The notes under the pieces were generated by a model. The model ran no database searches, was not told the origin of the DNA, and saw nothing but the letters and a program-made list of their open reading frames with translations. The translations under genes and the position numbers were made by a program. Shown in pieces: positions 1-8,324 of a stretch of 56,443 nt of DNA (within the stretch, counting starts at the first letter, position 1; each line of letters begins with the position of its first letter). Origin of the DNA: Cyanobacteria bacterium UBA6984 (GTDB taxonomy: Bacteria > Cyanobacteriota > Vampirovibrionia > Gastranaerophilales > Gastranaerophilaceae); NCBI GenBank assembly GCA_002450015.1, contig DJYG01000057.1, forward strand, positions 1 through 56,443. Direction: 5' to 3'.

Positions 1-843
1 TTCATATAACCAGTTTGGATCATTCACACAAGAATTGTCTATGGCCATTAAAGCATCTGTATTTACTGAATAATCTTTATGAGCTGTAATATAAGTTCCG
101 TCAGAAAAAGTTTGTGGAGTAATATCTTTTGATTCTGAAGTAGTTGCTACAAATAATTGTTCAAATAAATTTTCATAGTTTGTTATTTCTTCCATAGTGT
201 GGTTAGAATGTGCAACTAAAGTTTCATAGCCGCCTTGAGTTGTATAAGGATCAAGACCAATACTTTTAAAACAGCTTCCAATATCACCATAACCATATAG
301 TTGATATAATGCAAAAGATGATTTACAAGCATTTTTTCTAGTTTCAGAATCATTCATTACATCTTGTTTCCAATTTTTATCATTTTGATATCTTGCTAAA
401 AACTGTTCTTGCGTTTCTGAACTTGTCCAGTATCCATTTTGTTTTGATCTGTTTAAAAATTCTTGTTGAGTTTCTGAATTTTGTTTCAAATTATCCCAAT
501 TCCAACCTTTAATATGATTATTCCATTCAGACATTAAACGTAAGTAGTTATTTTTAATATCAGAAGAAACAATCATTTTGCCGTTAGAAGCAACTAATCT
601 GTAAGGAGAATCAGATTTCATTAATTGAGAAACAGTTAAATCTACTTTTTGAGCAGAGCCGGTAGAGTAATTTGTTAGGGTATATTTAGATTTATTTAAA
701 GCTTTAGTATATGCATTTGCAACTTTTTCAGATTCGTCAGCTAATCTGATTTTTACATTGGAAATTTGTTGTGACTTGTATTCAATGTCACTAATTCTTG
801 CTGTTATAGAAAGTAATCTTGCTTGTGATGCTGACATACCCAT
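1..843 (-). CDS. Conserved hypothetical protein, 3' end beyond window
   Basis: Open frame of 281 codons running off the left edge, so the C-terminus is missing. The start ATG at 843 is preceded by AAAGGA. The protein begins MGMSASQARLLSITARISD and its first 60 residues look like a long amphipathic helix, which recalls the N-terminal helices of rod or hook-associated proteins; that likeness is only a pattern. Residues 121-170 carry three spaced copies of a Ser-Glu-Thr unit (NSETQQEFL, SSETQEQFL, DSETRKN), the first two in 19-residue repeats ending in tryptophan. No signal peptide or membrane segment is visible. It follows the clpC terminator, so it is probably transcribed alone. I do not recognise a function. 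Confidence 0.8.
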   Translation of the reverse strand, partial: MGMSASQARLLSITARISDIEYKSQQISNVKIRLADESEKVANAYTKALNKSKYTLTNYSTGSAQKVDLTVSQLMKSDSPYRLVASNGKMIVSSDIKNNYLRLMSEWNNHIKGWNWDNLKQNSETQQEFLNRSKQNGYWTSSETQEQFLARYQNDKNWKQDVMNDSETRKNACKSSFALYQLYGYGDIGSCFKSIGLDPYTTQGGYETLVAHSNHTMEEITNYENLFEQLFVATTSESKDITPQTFSDGTYITAHKDYSVNTDALMAIDNSCVNDPNWLYE

Positions 844-979
844 AAGCTTATTTCCTTTAACAAATTTCCCTTACATACTCAATATCGGTTTAAAATCTTG
901 ATTTCTTGAGGGTTTTCACAATATCTGTTACATAACTTTACAAAATAAAAAAGCAAAAAATATAAAATTGTTACAAATA

Positions 980-1020
980 TTAACAAAAATAGCGGGTTAA
1001 AAACCCGCTATTTTTGTTAA
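980..1020 (-). terminator. Terminator after clpC, perfect 19-bp palindrome
   Basis: Two perfect 19-nt arms (980-998 and 1002-1020) around a 3-nt loop. A GC core (AGCGGG/CCCGCT) is flanked by A/T runs, so either strand ends in a U-rich arm. It lies 19 nt after the clpC stop codon. Confidence 0.85.
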
Positions 1021-1038
1021 TATTTACTTTATTCTTTT

Positions 1039-3525
1039 TTATTCTTGTTTAGTTTCTGCCATAGCTTCTACTTTTTCACCTTTTTTAGAGAAGAACATTT
1101 TACCGTCTTTCATATCGAGAACGATAGTATCTCCTTCGTGATATTTTCCTGTTAAAATTTCTTCTGCAAGAGTATCTTCAACTTTACGTTGAATTAATCT
1201 TCTTAAAGGTCTTGCACCATAAGCTTCATTATAACCGTCAGTTGCCATAAAGTCTTTAACTTCATTAGTAACTTCCATTTTTAATCCGCGTTCATCTAAT
1301 CGTTTGAACAAATCTTTCATCATTAAATCAACAATTTCTCTGATTTCTTCTTTGCTCAAATGTGCAAATACGATAATATCGTCAATACGGTTAATAAATT
1401 CAGGTCTAAATGCTTTTTTCATTTCTTCATTAACTGTATCTTTTAATTTTTCATATTTATCTTTCTTTTCGTCATCAGCAGTTGTAAAACCAAGTTTTGA
1501 TTGATTTGCAATCATACTTGCCCCAACATTTGAAGTCATAATGATGATAGTATTTTTAAAGTTTACGTGTCTTCCTTTTGAATCTGTTAAGCGACCATCA
1601 TCCAAGATTTGTAACATAATATTAAATACATCTGGGTGAGCTTTTTCAATTTCATCAAAAAGAATAACTGAATAAGGTTTCTTTCTGATAGTTTCGGTTA
1701 AACTTCCACCATCATCATAACCTACATATCCAGGAGGTGAACCAATTAATTTAGAAGTTGAATGTTTTTCCATAAATTCTGACATATCAACTCTAACCAT
1801 ATTGTCTTCTGAACCAAATACAGCTTCAGACAAAGCTTTTGCAAGTTCTGTTTTACCAACACCAGTAGGACCGCAGAAAATAAAGCTTCCGATAGGTCTG
1901 TTTGGTGATTTTAAACCAACTCTTGCACGTCTGATAGCTTTTGAAATTGCTACAATTGCATCATTTTGACCAATTACACGTTCGTGTAATGTTTCTTCAA
2001 GTTTTAATAATCTGTCGCTTTCGCTTTCTGTTAATTTAGTAACAGGTACGCCTGTCATCATTCCTATAACTTCTGCTATATTTTCTTCTGTTACAACAGG
2101 TTTATTAGCATCGTGTTCGTTTCTCCATTCTTCTGAAACTTCACGAATACGTTCTTTCATATTTGCTTCGTCATCACGAAGTTGAGAAGCTTTTTCAAAT
2201 TCTTGATTTCTTATAGCCTCTTCTTTTTCTTTTATGATTGCACGTAATTCTTTATCAAGTTCTTTTCCTTCAGGTGACAATGAGCTTACTTTTAAACGAA
2301 CTTTTGAGCTTGCTTCATCTAACACGTCAATTGCTTTATCAGGTAAAAATCTGTCTGTTATATATTTACTTGATAATTTTACTGCTGCAACAATAGCTTC
2401 ATCAGAAATAATTAATCTATGGTGTTCTTCATATTTTGGTTTTAAACCTCTGATGATTTCGATTGAATCATCAATTGTAGGTTCTTCAATTAATACAGAT
2501 TGAAATCTTCTTTCCAAAGCTGTATCTTTTTCAATATGTTTTCTGTATTCGTCAAGTGTTGTAGCACCAATTACTTGTATTTCACCTCTTGAAAGAGCTG
2601 GTTTTAAGATATTTGCTGCGTCAATTGCACCTTCGGCAGCACCTGCACCAATTAATGTGTGCATTTCATCTATAACAAGAATTATATTACCCGCTTGGCG
2701 AATTTCGTCCATGATTTTTTTAAGACGTTCTTCAAATTCACCACGATATTTAGTACCTGCAATTAAAAGTCCCATATCTAATTGAATAACTTTTTTGCCA
2801 TCTAAAATATCAGGAACTTCAGAATTAACAATTCTTAATGCCAATCCTTCTACAACTGCTGTTTTACCAACGCCGGGTTCACCTAATAGTACAGGATTAT
2901 TTTTTGTACGTCTTGCAAGAATTTGGATTACACGTTCAATTTCTTTTTCGCGACCTATAACAGGATCTAATCTTAATTCGGCTGCTGCCAAAGTTAAATC
3001 TGTTCCAAATTCATCTAAACTTGGTGTTTTAGCTTTTGTTGAAGATGATGAAGATGATGAACTACCACCGGAAGAAACTGTTTGAGGTTTTGATTCTCCT
3101 AAAATTTTTACAACGTTACTTCTAATTTTGTTTAAGTCAACGCCCAAATTTTCCAGTACTCTTGCAGCAACACCTTCACCTTCTCTTATTAAGCCTAATA
3201 GCAAGTGTTCTGTGCCGATATAATTATGTCCTAACTGTCTTGCTTCATCCCATGACAATTCTAAAACTCTTTTCGCTCTTGGGGTAAATGGTATTTCTAC
3301 TGCAACAAATCCTGACCCTCTACCTATTATTTTTTCTACTTCAGTACGAGCATCTTTAAGGTTTACACCCATAGATTTAAGGGTTTTTGCTGCAACTCCT
3401 GTACCTTCACCAATTAAGCCCAATAAAACTTGTTCTGTTCCTACAAAGTTATGACCTAATCGTCTTGCTTCTTCTTGTGCAAGCATTATGACCTTTATGG
3501 CCTTTTCTGTAAAACGTTCAAACAT
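1039..3525 (-). CDS. clpC: ClpC, AAA+ unfoldase of the Clp protease
   Basis: HSP100 unfoldase that feeds substrates to ClpP in the cytosol. The 828-aa product is full length for ClpC. It has two N-terminal Clp repeats (MFERFTEKAIKV onward), a Ser-rich linker near residue 160, D1 with Walker A GEPGVGKT, a middle domain with a UVR-type motif (NQEFEKASQLRDDE), and D2 with Walker A GPTGVGKTE. The open frame extends 46 codons upstream through the tRNA-Glu gene. The ATG at 3525 is the real start, because it has an AGAGGA Shine-Dalgarno and begins at the conserved N-terminus. The UVR motif fits ClpC rather than ClpA or ClpB. It is monocistronic, followed by a strong terminator. Confidence 0.97.
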   Translation of the reverse strand: MFERFTEKAIKVIMLAQEEARRLGHNFVGTEQVLLGLIGEGTGVAAKTLKSMGVNLKDARTEVEKIIGRGSGFVAVEIPFTPRAKRVLELSWDEARQLGHNYIGTEHLLLGLIREGEGVAARVLENLGVDLNKIRSNVVKILGESKPQTVSSGGSSSSSSSSTKAKTPSLDEFGTDLTLAAAELRLDPVIGREKEIERVIQILARRTKNNPVLLGEPGVGKTAVVEGLALRIVNSEVPDILDGKKVIQLDMGLLIAGTKYRGEFEERLKKIMDEIRQAGNIILVIDEMHTLIGAGAAEGAIDAANILKPALSRGEIQVIGATTLDEYRKHIEKDTALERRFQSVLIEEPTIDDSIEIIRGLKPKYEEHHRLIISDEAIVAAVKLSSKYITDRFLPDKAIDVLDEASSKVRLKVSSLSPEGKELDKELRAIIKEKEEAIRNQEFEKASQLRDDEANMKERIREVSEEWRNEHDANKPVVTEENIAEVIGMMTGVPVTKLTESESDRLLKLEETLHERVIGQNDAIVAISKAIRRARVGLKSPNRPIGSFIFCGPTGVGKTELAKALSEAVFGSEDNMVRVDMSEFMEKHSTSKLIGSPPGYVGYDDGGSLTETIRKKPYSVILFDEIEKAHPDVFNIMLQILDDGRLTDSKGRHVNFKNTIIIMTSNVGASMIANQSKLGFTTADDEKKDKYEKLKDTVNEEMKKAFRPEFINRIDDIIVFAHLSKEEIREIVDLMMKDLFKRLDERGLKMEVTNEVKDFMATDGYNEAYGARPLRRLIQRKVEDTLAEEILTGKYHEGDTIVLDMKDGKMFFSKKGEKVEAMAETKQE

Positions 3526-3608
3526 TATATTTATCCTCTTTTTATACATTATAATTTTTATACAAAAATAAAAACATTTCAAGTAATTTACAAAAATAAA
3601 ATTGGTAG

Positions 3609-3637
3609 TTGACTTTTTTTTTTTCTTATTATAATAT
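3609..3637 (+). promoter_or_regulatory. Promoter of tRNA-Glu
   Basis: TTGACT at 3609-3614 is followed by TATAAT at 3630-3635 (15-nt spacer) or TAATAT at 3632-3637 (17-nt spacer), across a T-rich spacer. The tRNA 5' end lies about 20 nt downstream. Confidence 0.7.
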
Positions 3638-3655
3638 GGATACACAAACGGACAG

Positions 3656-3731
3656 GCTCCCATCGTCTAGAGGCCTAGGACACTTCCCTTTCACGGAGGC
3701 GACGGCGATTCGAATTCGCCTGGGAGTACCA
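3656..3731 (+). tRNA. tRNA-Glu (anticodon TTC)
   Basis: The 76-nt cloverleaf has acceptor GCTCCCA paired with TGGGAGT (one G-U), an anticodon stem-loop CTTCC-CTTTCAC-GGAGG giving TTC, and a TTCGAAT T-loop. The 3' end is encoded as A plus CCA. In this lineage tRNA-Glu can serve both translation and tetrapyrrole synthesis; nothing in the window tests the second role. Confidence 0.96.
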
Positions 3732-3735
3732 TTTT

Positions 3736-3763
3736 AAAAGCCACTTTCAAGTGGCTTTTTGTT
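3736..3763 (+). terminator. Terminator after tRNA-Glu
   Basis: Stem AAAGCCACTT / AAGTGGCTTT with a minimal loop, followed by T's. It lies between the tRNA and ridA, so ridA is read by readthrough or from its own weak promoter. Confidence 0.8.
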
Positions 3764-3779
3764 TATCTAAAGGAGTTTT

Positions 3780-4157
3780 ATGATAGAGTACATTAACACG
3801 GAAGCTGCACCTGAGGCTGTTGGACCTTATTCCCAAGCAACACTTGTAAATGGAAATACATTGTATATTTCAGGGCAAGTCGGTATTGATTCTGAAACAG
3901 GGGAGTTAGTAGAATCTGATATTGAATCACAAACTGAGCAAGTAATTAAGAATTTATCTGCAATTTTGACAGAAGCCGGCTTTTCATTTGAAAATGTTGT
4001 TCAAACTTCTTGTTTTTTGGCATATATGGGTGATTTTAAAAAATTTAATCATATTTACGAAAAATATTTTATAACAAAGCCTGCAAGGACTTGTGTTAGT
4101 GTTAGTGACATGCCCAAAGGTGCTTTGCTTGAAATAGCTGTTATTGCAGTGAAGTAA
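3780..4157 (+). CDS. ridA: RidA family enamine/imine deaminase
   Basis: Small (125 aa) trimeric enzyme that hydrolyses reactive 2-aminoacrylate and related enamines produced by PLP enzymes. The sequence is full length and carries the family features: N-terminal AAPEAVGPYSQA, central YISGQVG, and C-terminal KPARTCVSVSDMPKGALLEI, whose Arg is the substrate carboxylate-binding residue of RidA. AAAGGAG lies 5 nt before the ATG. The 3' end overlaps the convergent aroA gene by 17 nt. Confidence 0.95.
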   Translation: MIEYINTEAAPEAVGPYSQATLVNGNTLYISGQVGIDSETGELVESDIESQTEQVIKNLSAILTEAGFSFENVVQTSCFLAYMGDFKKFNHIYEKYFITKPARTCVSVSDMPKGALLEIAVIAVK

Positions 4158-5415
4158 ACAATTGCTCAAATTCCGGAAATGATATATCTACCCATTGAAA
4201 ATCGTTAATTTGAACCTGTTTTTCTGATATTAAACCTGCAATATACATGCTCATTGCAAGTCTATGGTCATGGTATGTGTTTATTTCGCAATCTCCAAGA
4301 AGTTTTGTTTTTCCGTTAATGATAAATCCGTCTTGTGTTTCATCAATATTTGCACCTAGTTTTCGTAATTCTGTAACGACAGCGGTAATTCTATCTGATT
4401 CTTTGTTTCTTAGGTCTTGAGCATCTTTTATTATTGTTGTACCTTCTGCTTGCGTTGCTAATACTGCAATTACAGGAATTTCATCTATAAGTCTTGGTAT
4501 AATATTTCCTGAAATTTCGCATGCTTTTAAATCAGATGTTTGTATTCTTATATCGCCAACTAATTCATTTGAAATAGTTCTTTTATCAAGAATTTCAATA
4601 TTAGCACCCATCATTTTTACAACGTCAATTATGCCTGTGCGTGTTGGATTTAAACCAACATTTTTTATAACAAAATCAGAATGAGGTACAATTAATCCTG
4701 CGACAATAAAGAATGCCGCAGATGAAATATCTCCGCATATGGTTATATCTTTTGCTGTCAATTCAGATTTTTGAACTGATACTGTTGAATTTTCAACTTG
4801 AATGTCAGCACCTAAATATTCAAGCATAAGTTCGGTATGATTTCTTGATAAATAGGGTTCGGTAAATAATGTTTTTCCTTCTGCATTTATTCCTGCCAGT
4901 AAAACACATGATTTAACCTGAGCAGATGAAAGTTTTGATTTATAATTTATGGCTTTCAAATGTTTCCCGATTATTTCCAAAGGTGCTTTTCCATCATTTG
5001 AATTTATTTTAGCGCCCATTAAAGATAGCGGCTCAATAACTCTTTTCATTGGACGTTTTGAAAGGCTTTCATCACCGTATAAAACAGAATTGAAATTTTG
5101 TCCTGCTAAAATTCCTGAAACAAGTCGCATTGTTGTTCCGGAATTACCGCAATTAAGATTTTGTTTTGGCTCAAGAAATTTACCGGTTGATTTCAAGATT
5201 AATGATTGTTCAGATTTGAAATCAATATCAATTCCAAGGTTTTTAAATAAATTTAATGTTGAATGGCAATCGGCACCTTTTGAAAAATTTTCAATTTTTG
5301 TTGTACCTTTTGCTAATGAGGATAGTATAATTGCTCTGTGTGATAGCGATTTATCTGAAGGTATAACTATCTCGCCTTTTAATCCGTTTATATTTTTTTC
5401 TACAATTTTATTCAT
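4141..5415 (-). CDS. aroA: 5-enolpyruvylshikimate-3-phosphate synthase
   Basis: Shikimate-pathway enzyme joining PEP to shikimate-3-phosphate. The length (424 aa) is normal. It has the N-terminal PSDKSLSHRAI, the GNSGTTMRL PEP-binding loop, SKRPMKRVIEPL, and a C-terminal HDHRLAMS-type motif (YHDHRLAMSMY). There is no Shine-Dalgarno before ATG 5415. Instead TAAAAT sits exactly 6 nt upstream, suggesting a leaderless mRNA. The last 17 nt overlap ridA on the other strand. It is not clustered with other aro genes here. Confidence 0.95.
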   Translation of the reverse strand: MNKIVEKNINGLKGEIVIPSDKSLSHRAIILSSLAKGTTKIENFSKGADCHSTLNLFKNLGIDIDFKSEQSLILKSTGKFLEPKQNLNCGNSGTTMRLVSGILAGQNFNSVLYGDESLSKRPMKRVIEPLSLMGAKINSNDGKAPLEIIGKHLKAINYKSKLSSAQVKSCVLLAGINAEGKTLFTEPYLSRNHTELMLEYLGADIQVENSTVSVQKSELTAKDITICGDISSAAFFIVAGLIVPHSDFVIKNVGLNPTRTGIIDVVKMMGANIEILDKRTISNELVGDIRIQTSDLKACEISGNIIPRLIDEIPVIAVLATQAEGTTIIKDAQDLRNKESDRITAVVTELRKLGANIDETQDGFIINGKTKLLGDCEINTYHDHRLAMSMYIAGLISEKQVQINDFQWVDISFPEFEQLFTSLQ

Positions 5416-5421
5416 AAAAAA

Positions 5422-5427
5422 ATTTTA
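5422..5427 (-). promoter_or_regulatory. -10 element of aroA, leaderless layout
   Basis: TAAAAT on the minus strand is separated from the aroA ATG by exactly 6 nt (all T). No purine-rich ribosome site lies in between, and no good -35 is visible. Confidence 0.5.
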
Positions 5428-5499
5428 ACATAAACCATTTGGAGGATAAATCATAATTTAAAATAAAGTTTTGATTTTTATCTGCGATATAAAAAACAT

Positions 5500-5569
5500 A
5501 AGAAGAACCGAAAGGTTCACTTACCTCCTCCCCAAGTCTAGTAGCCGCCGATTAGGTGGCTTTTTTTTT
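5500..5569 (+). ncRNA. Candidate small RNA, Yfr1-like architecture
   Basis: About 70 nt on the plus strand between two minus-strand genes. Hairpin 1 is GAACC-GAAA-GGTTC (5505-5518). Next comes a 24-nt CU-rich single-stranded stretch containing ACCTCCTCCCC (5523-5533), then hairpin 2 AGCCGCC-GATTA-GGTGGCT (5543-5561) with nine T's. A TATAAA -10 at 5488-5493 fits a start near 5500. Two hairpins around an anti-Shine-Dalgarno-like CU-rich linker is the known architecture of cyanobacterial Yfr1. Homology to Yfr1 is inferred from architecture only. Confidence 0.65.
5543..5569 (+). terminator. Rho-independent terminator of the small RNA
   Basis: A 7-bp stem (one G-U) with a 5-nt loop is followed by nine consecutive T's on the plus strand. 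The minus strand has no T run, so it does not serve the flanking minus-strand genes. Confidence 0.85.
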
Positions 5570-5571
5570 GC

Positions 5572-6051
5572 TTATATTATTATATTTTTATATTTATTTT
5601 TATAATATTCATTTGCAATGATATTATTATTCTTTGGTAATTCTTTAAATTCAGATATATTTGTTATAAGTTTTAAATTCGGCTTTGATAAATATTCAAT
5701 CAAATTTACATTTTTAAATACATATTTTATTAATTCTAAATCATTTTCAACTAAAATAATTTGATGTTTATCAAAATTGTTAATTGCATATTTTAGCCCA
5801 TAACCCAATTCAAGACCTAGAATAATAATTGTATCTGAATTAATAGGCTTATCAAACATTTCTATACATTCTTGTTCAGGATTTTCAGAATTGTTGATAT
5901 ATGTGCTGTCTTTTACTAAAATAGGCAGTCCGTTTGACGAACTGCTTATTTTAAAATTAGATTTTATTGCCGTATTTAATAAACTTTCTTTTATTGAAAT
6001 GTTTACATAAGAAAGATTTAAGTTTAAGTAATAATCATCTATATTCGGCAT
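5572..6051 (-). CDS. Truncated MAF-like (DUF115/MptE-type) protein
   Basis: 159-aa protein. Residues 70-135 (SDTIIILGLELGYGLKYAI, then IILVENDLELIKYVF) resemble the N-terminal Rossmann part of motility-accessory-factor glycosyltransferases, whose full proteins are about 600 aa. No glycosyltransferase core follows; the frame ends in an Asn/Tyr/Ile-rich tail. The start ATG follows the stop of the GGDEF-EAL gene with no gap (TAAATG), so the two are translationally coupled. It may be a degraded MAF gene or a stand-alone Rossmann protein. The family call is by eye. Confidence 0.6.
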   Translation of the reverse strand: MPNIDDYYLNLNLSYVNISIKESLLNTAIKSNFKISSSSNGLPILVKDSTYINNSENPEQECIEMFDKPINSDTIIILGLELGYGLKYAINNFDKHQIILVENDLELIKYVFKNVNLIEYLSKPNLKLITNISEFKELPKNNNIIANEYYKNKYKNIII

Positions 6052-8319
6052 TTAGTTTTGTACGCTCTCAGTATGATAAACAAAGCTGTTATATTCATTT
6101 ATAGGCATTGGTCTTGCATAATAGAAACCTTGAGCAATGTCACCGCCGGCTTGTTTTAGCATATTAACTTGAATAGGAGTTTCAATGCCTTCACAAACAA
6201 CGGTTGCTTTTAAATCTCTTGCCATTTGAATAATGTGACTTAATACTATAAATCCTCTTTCTGTACAAGTAGCTTCATTTATGAAGCCTCTATCAAGTTT
6301 TAAAACATTTACAGGTAATTTTCTTAACATATTTAGTGATGAATAACCGATACCAAAATCATCCATCGCAATAGTATAACCAAGTTCTTGTAAGTCTATA
6401 ATTGCTGAATTTACAGCGCCTTCATTATCTAAAAATGCGCTTTCTGTTAGTTCTAATTCCAAATATCTTTTTGGAATATCGTATTTCTTTACAAGATTTT
6501 CAATAATTTCAACAATATTTTCATATTTAAAGTGAATTCTTGATATATTAACAGAAATTGGCAGCGGTTCTAAACCTTTATCAATCCAACTTCTTATAAC
6601 TTTGCAAGCTTCTTCCCACATAAATTTATCTATTTCTACAATAAATCCGTTCTTTTCAAATAATGGAACAAAATTGTTAGGCGGAATAAGACCTTTTTCT
6701 TTATGATTCCATCTTATCAAAGCTTCAGAACCGCAAGGAAGATTTGTTTCCATTCCTATTTTTGGTTGTAAATACATAACAAATTCATTGTTATCTAATG
6801 CTGATTTCATTTCATCTTCAATTTCTTTATCAGCCATTATGGCTAAACTTAAACTTTCATCATAAAATGCATATCTTTCTCCGACTAGTCCTTTTCTAGT
6901 ACGTTTTGCAAGATTTGCTTTATCACACATTATGTTCAGCGGAATATTTTTGTCTGTAATTTCATAAATACCAATTGAAGGTACAACTTTTATGCTTAAA
7001 TCAATTTTTTCAATCTCACTAGCTATATTTTTTGCAAATAGTGTTAAGTCTTTTTCATTAACATATTTATACATTATTGCAAAAACATCATCATTAAATC
7101 TAGCATATACACCGTTTTCTTCTATATATTTACCAATAATATCAGAAATGTTTTTTAATACGACATCACCTTTTTCCATGTCGTATATTTCGTTAATAAT
7201 TTTGAAATTATCAATATCAAGCATTAAGATTGCCAACCTGTCGTTTGGCGTAGTTTTTTTACTAAACAAGATTTTTTCTGCTTCAATATTAAAACTTGTT
7301 TTGTTATGCCCTTTAGTTACGTCGTCTTGCAATGCAATATCCATAATCATATTGTCAGAACGACGTCTTATCATTACGTTGTATCTTATACCAAGAATAA
7401 CAACAAGATTTATTAGCAATAAGAAAATTACAGAATATCTTAGTACAGCACTTGTATTATGAGCAATTGAACTAAATGGAAGTATTGCGAGTATTTTCCA
7501 GTTGTTATAACCAACCGGAACAAAAGCTGCAACTTTTCTTATGTTATTTTTGTCTTTAAACCAGTAGCTTATAGGTGATTCACTTTTTAATGATTTTTCT
7601 TTGACTTCTTTTGATATACCGTCTTCATCTTCAAATATAGAAGATTTAAAAATAGCATTTTCACTTGAATCTTTTAATAAAATATCTCCGTTACCATCTA
7701 AAATATGTACAACAGCTTCTTCATTAAAAGCTGTGATATCAGAGGCTCTGGTGTAATCTTTTGCGTCATTTGCACCTGTAACTATTGCTATTACTTTGCC
7801 GTTTTTAATAACAGGTACTGCATATAAAACTATTAATTTATTATCATCATACTCACTGTTAATAAAATCAACAAAATTTTGCCCACTCATTCCTGCTTTA
7901 AAATACTTAAAATTTTTAACATTAAAAACAGGTGTAAAACCTTTTCGTGCGTCATATATAATAACATCACCATTTGGATATGCCACACCCATAGAATAAA
8001 ATCTTGTATTCTTAATAACAGTTTTTAAACCATTTCTAACATTATTTTTATCCAAATATTTTGGTTCATTTCCCAATATACGAGCGTATAAACCTAATGT
8101 TTCAAAATCTCCGTTTATTAAAATATCAATTGCGACAGCGCTTTGCTTTGCAACTTCTGTTATATGATTTTCAATTTCTATTCGTTCTTTTGTTAGCAAT
8201 AGCTGTATAAAAAGAACACACAACAGAGCTAATACACATACTGTTGCAATAACACCTATTATAACTCTTAATCTCTGTTTTTTCCCTGCTTCTATCTTGC
8301 TTACTATATTTAGTGACAC
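6052..8319 (-). CDS. Membrane cyclic-di-GMP phosphodiesterase (Cache-GGDEF-EAL)
   Basis: 755 aa. TM helix about 20-42, an extracytoplasmic Cache-like sensor about 45-290, TM helix about 294-313, GGDEF domain about 325-490 and EAL domain about 505-750. The GGDEF signature is RFNDDVF (407-413), so the Gly-Gly and Glu needed for cyclase activity are lost. The EAL domain keeps SEALIRW, SVNIS, ELTES, MDDFGIGYSS, LKLDRGF, EGIET and QGFYYARP, so it should hydrolyse c-di-GMP, perhaps with the dead GGDEF as a GTP sensor. The start is GTG with GGAG 9 nt upstream. Last but one gene of the coaE operon. Confidence 0.93.
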   Translation of the reverse strand: MSLNIVSKIEAGKKQRLRVIIGVIATVCVLALLCVLFIQLLLTKERIEIENHITEVAKQSAVAIDILINGDFETLGLYARILGNEPKYLDKNNVRNGLKTVIKNTRFYSMGVAYPNGDVIIYDARKGFTPVFNVKNFKYFKAGMSGQNFVDFINSEYDDNKLIVLYAVPVIKNGKVIAIVTGANDAKDYTRASDITAFNEEAVVHILDGNGDILLKDSSENAIFKSSIFEDEDGISKEVKEKSLKSESPISYWFKDKNNIRKVAAFVPVGYNNWKILAILPFSSIAHNTSAVLRYSVIFLLLINLVVILGIRYNVMIRRRSDNMIMDIALQDDVTKGHNKTSFNIEAEKILFSKKTTPNDRLAILMLDIDNFKIINEIYDMEKGDVVLKNISDIIGKYIEENGVYARFNDDVFAIMYKYVNEKDLTLFAKNIASEIEKIDLSIKVVPSIGIYEITDKNIPLNIMCDKANLAKRTRKGLVGERYAFYDESLSLAIMADKEIEDEMKSALDNNEFVMYLQPKIGMETNLPCGSEALIRWNHKEKGLIPPNNFVPLFEKNGFIVEIDKFMWEEACKVIRSWIDKGLEPLPISVNISRIHFKYENIVEIIENLVKKYDIPKRYLELELTESAFLDNEGAVNSAIIDLQELGYTIAMDDFGIGYSSLNMLRKLPVNVLKLDRGFINEATCTERGFIVLSHIIQMARDLKATVVCEGIETPIQVNMLKQAGGDIAQGFYYARPMPINEYNSFVYHTESVQN

Positions 8320-8324
8320 GTGGT

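Noticed and set aside
1304..3085. Plus-strand frames inside clpC
   Set aside because: Antisense shadows of a confident gene, without ribosome sites or recognisable domains; the same holds for the other antisense frames in this window.
3526..3663. Upstream extension of the clpC frame
   Set aside because: It runs through the tRNA-Glu 5' end and a poly-Lys stretch; the conserved N-terminus and Shine-Dalgarno place the start at 3525.
5450..5520. Minus-strand 20-codon frame (GTG) after GGAGGAGG
   Set aside because: The GGAGG is the complement of the small RNA's CU-rich linker, and the frame is too short to trust.
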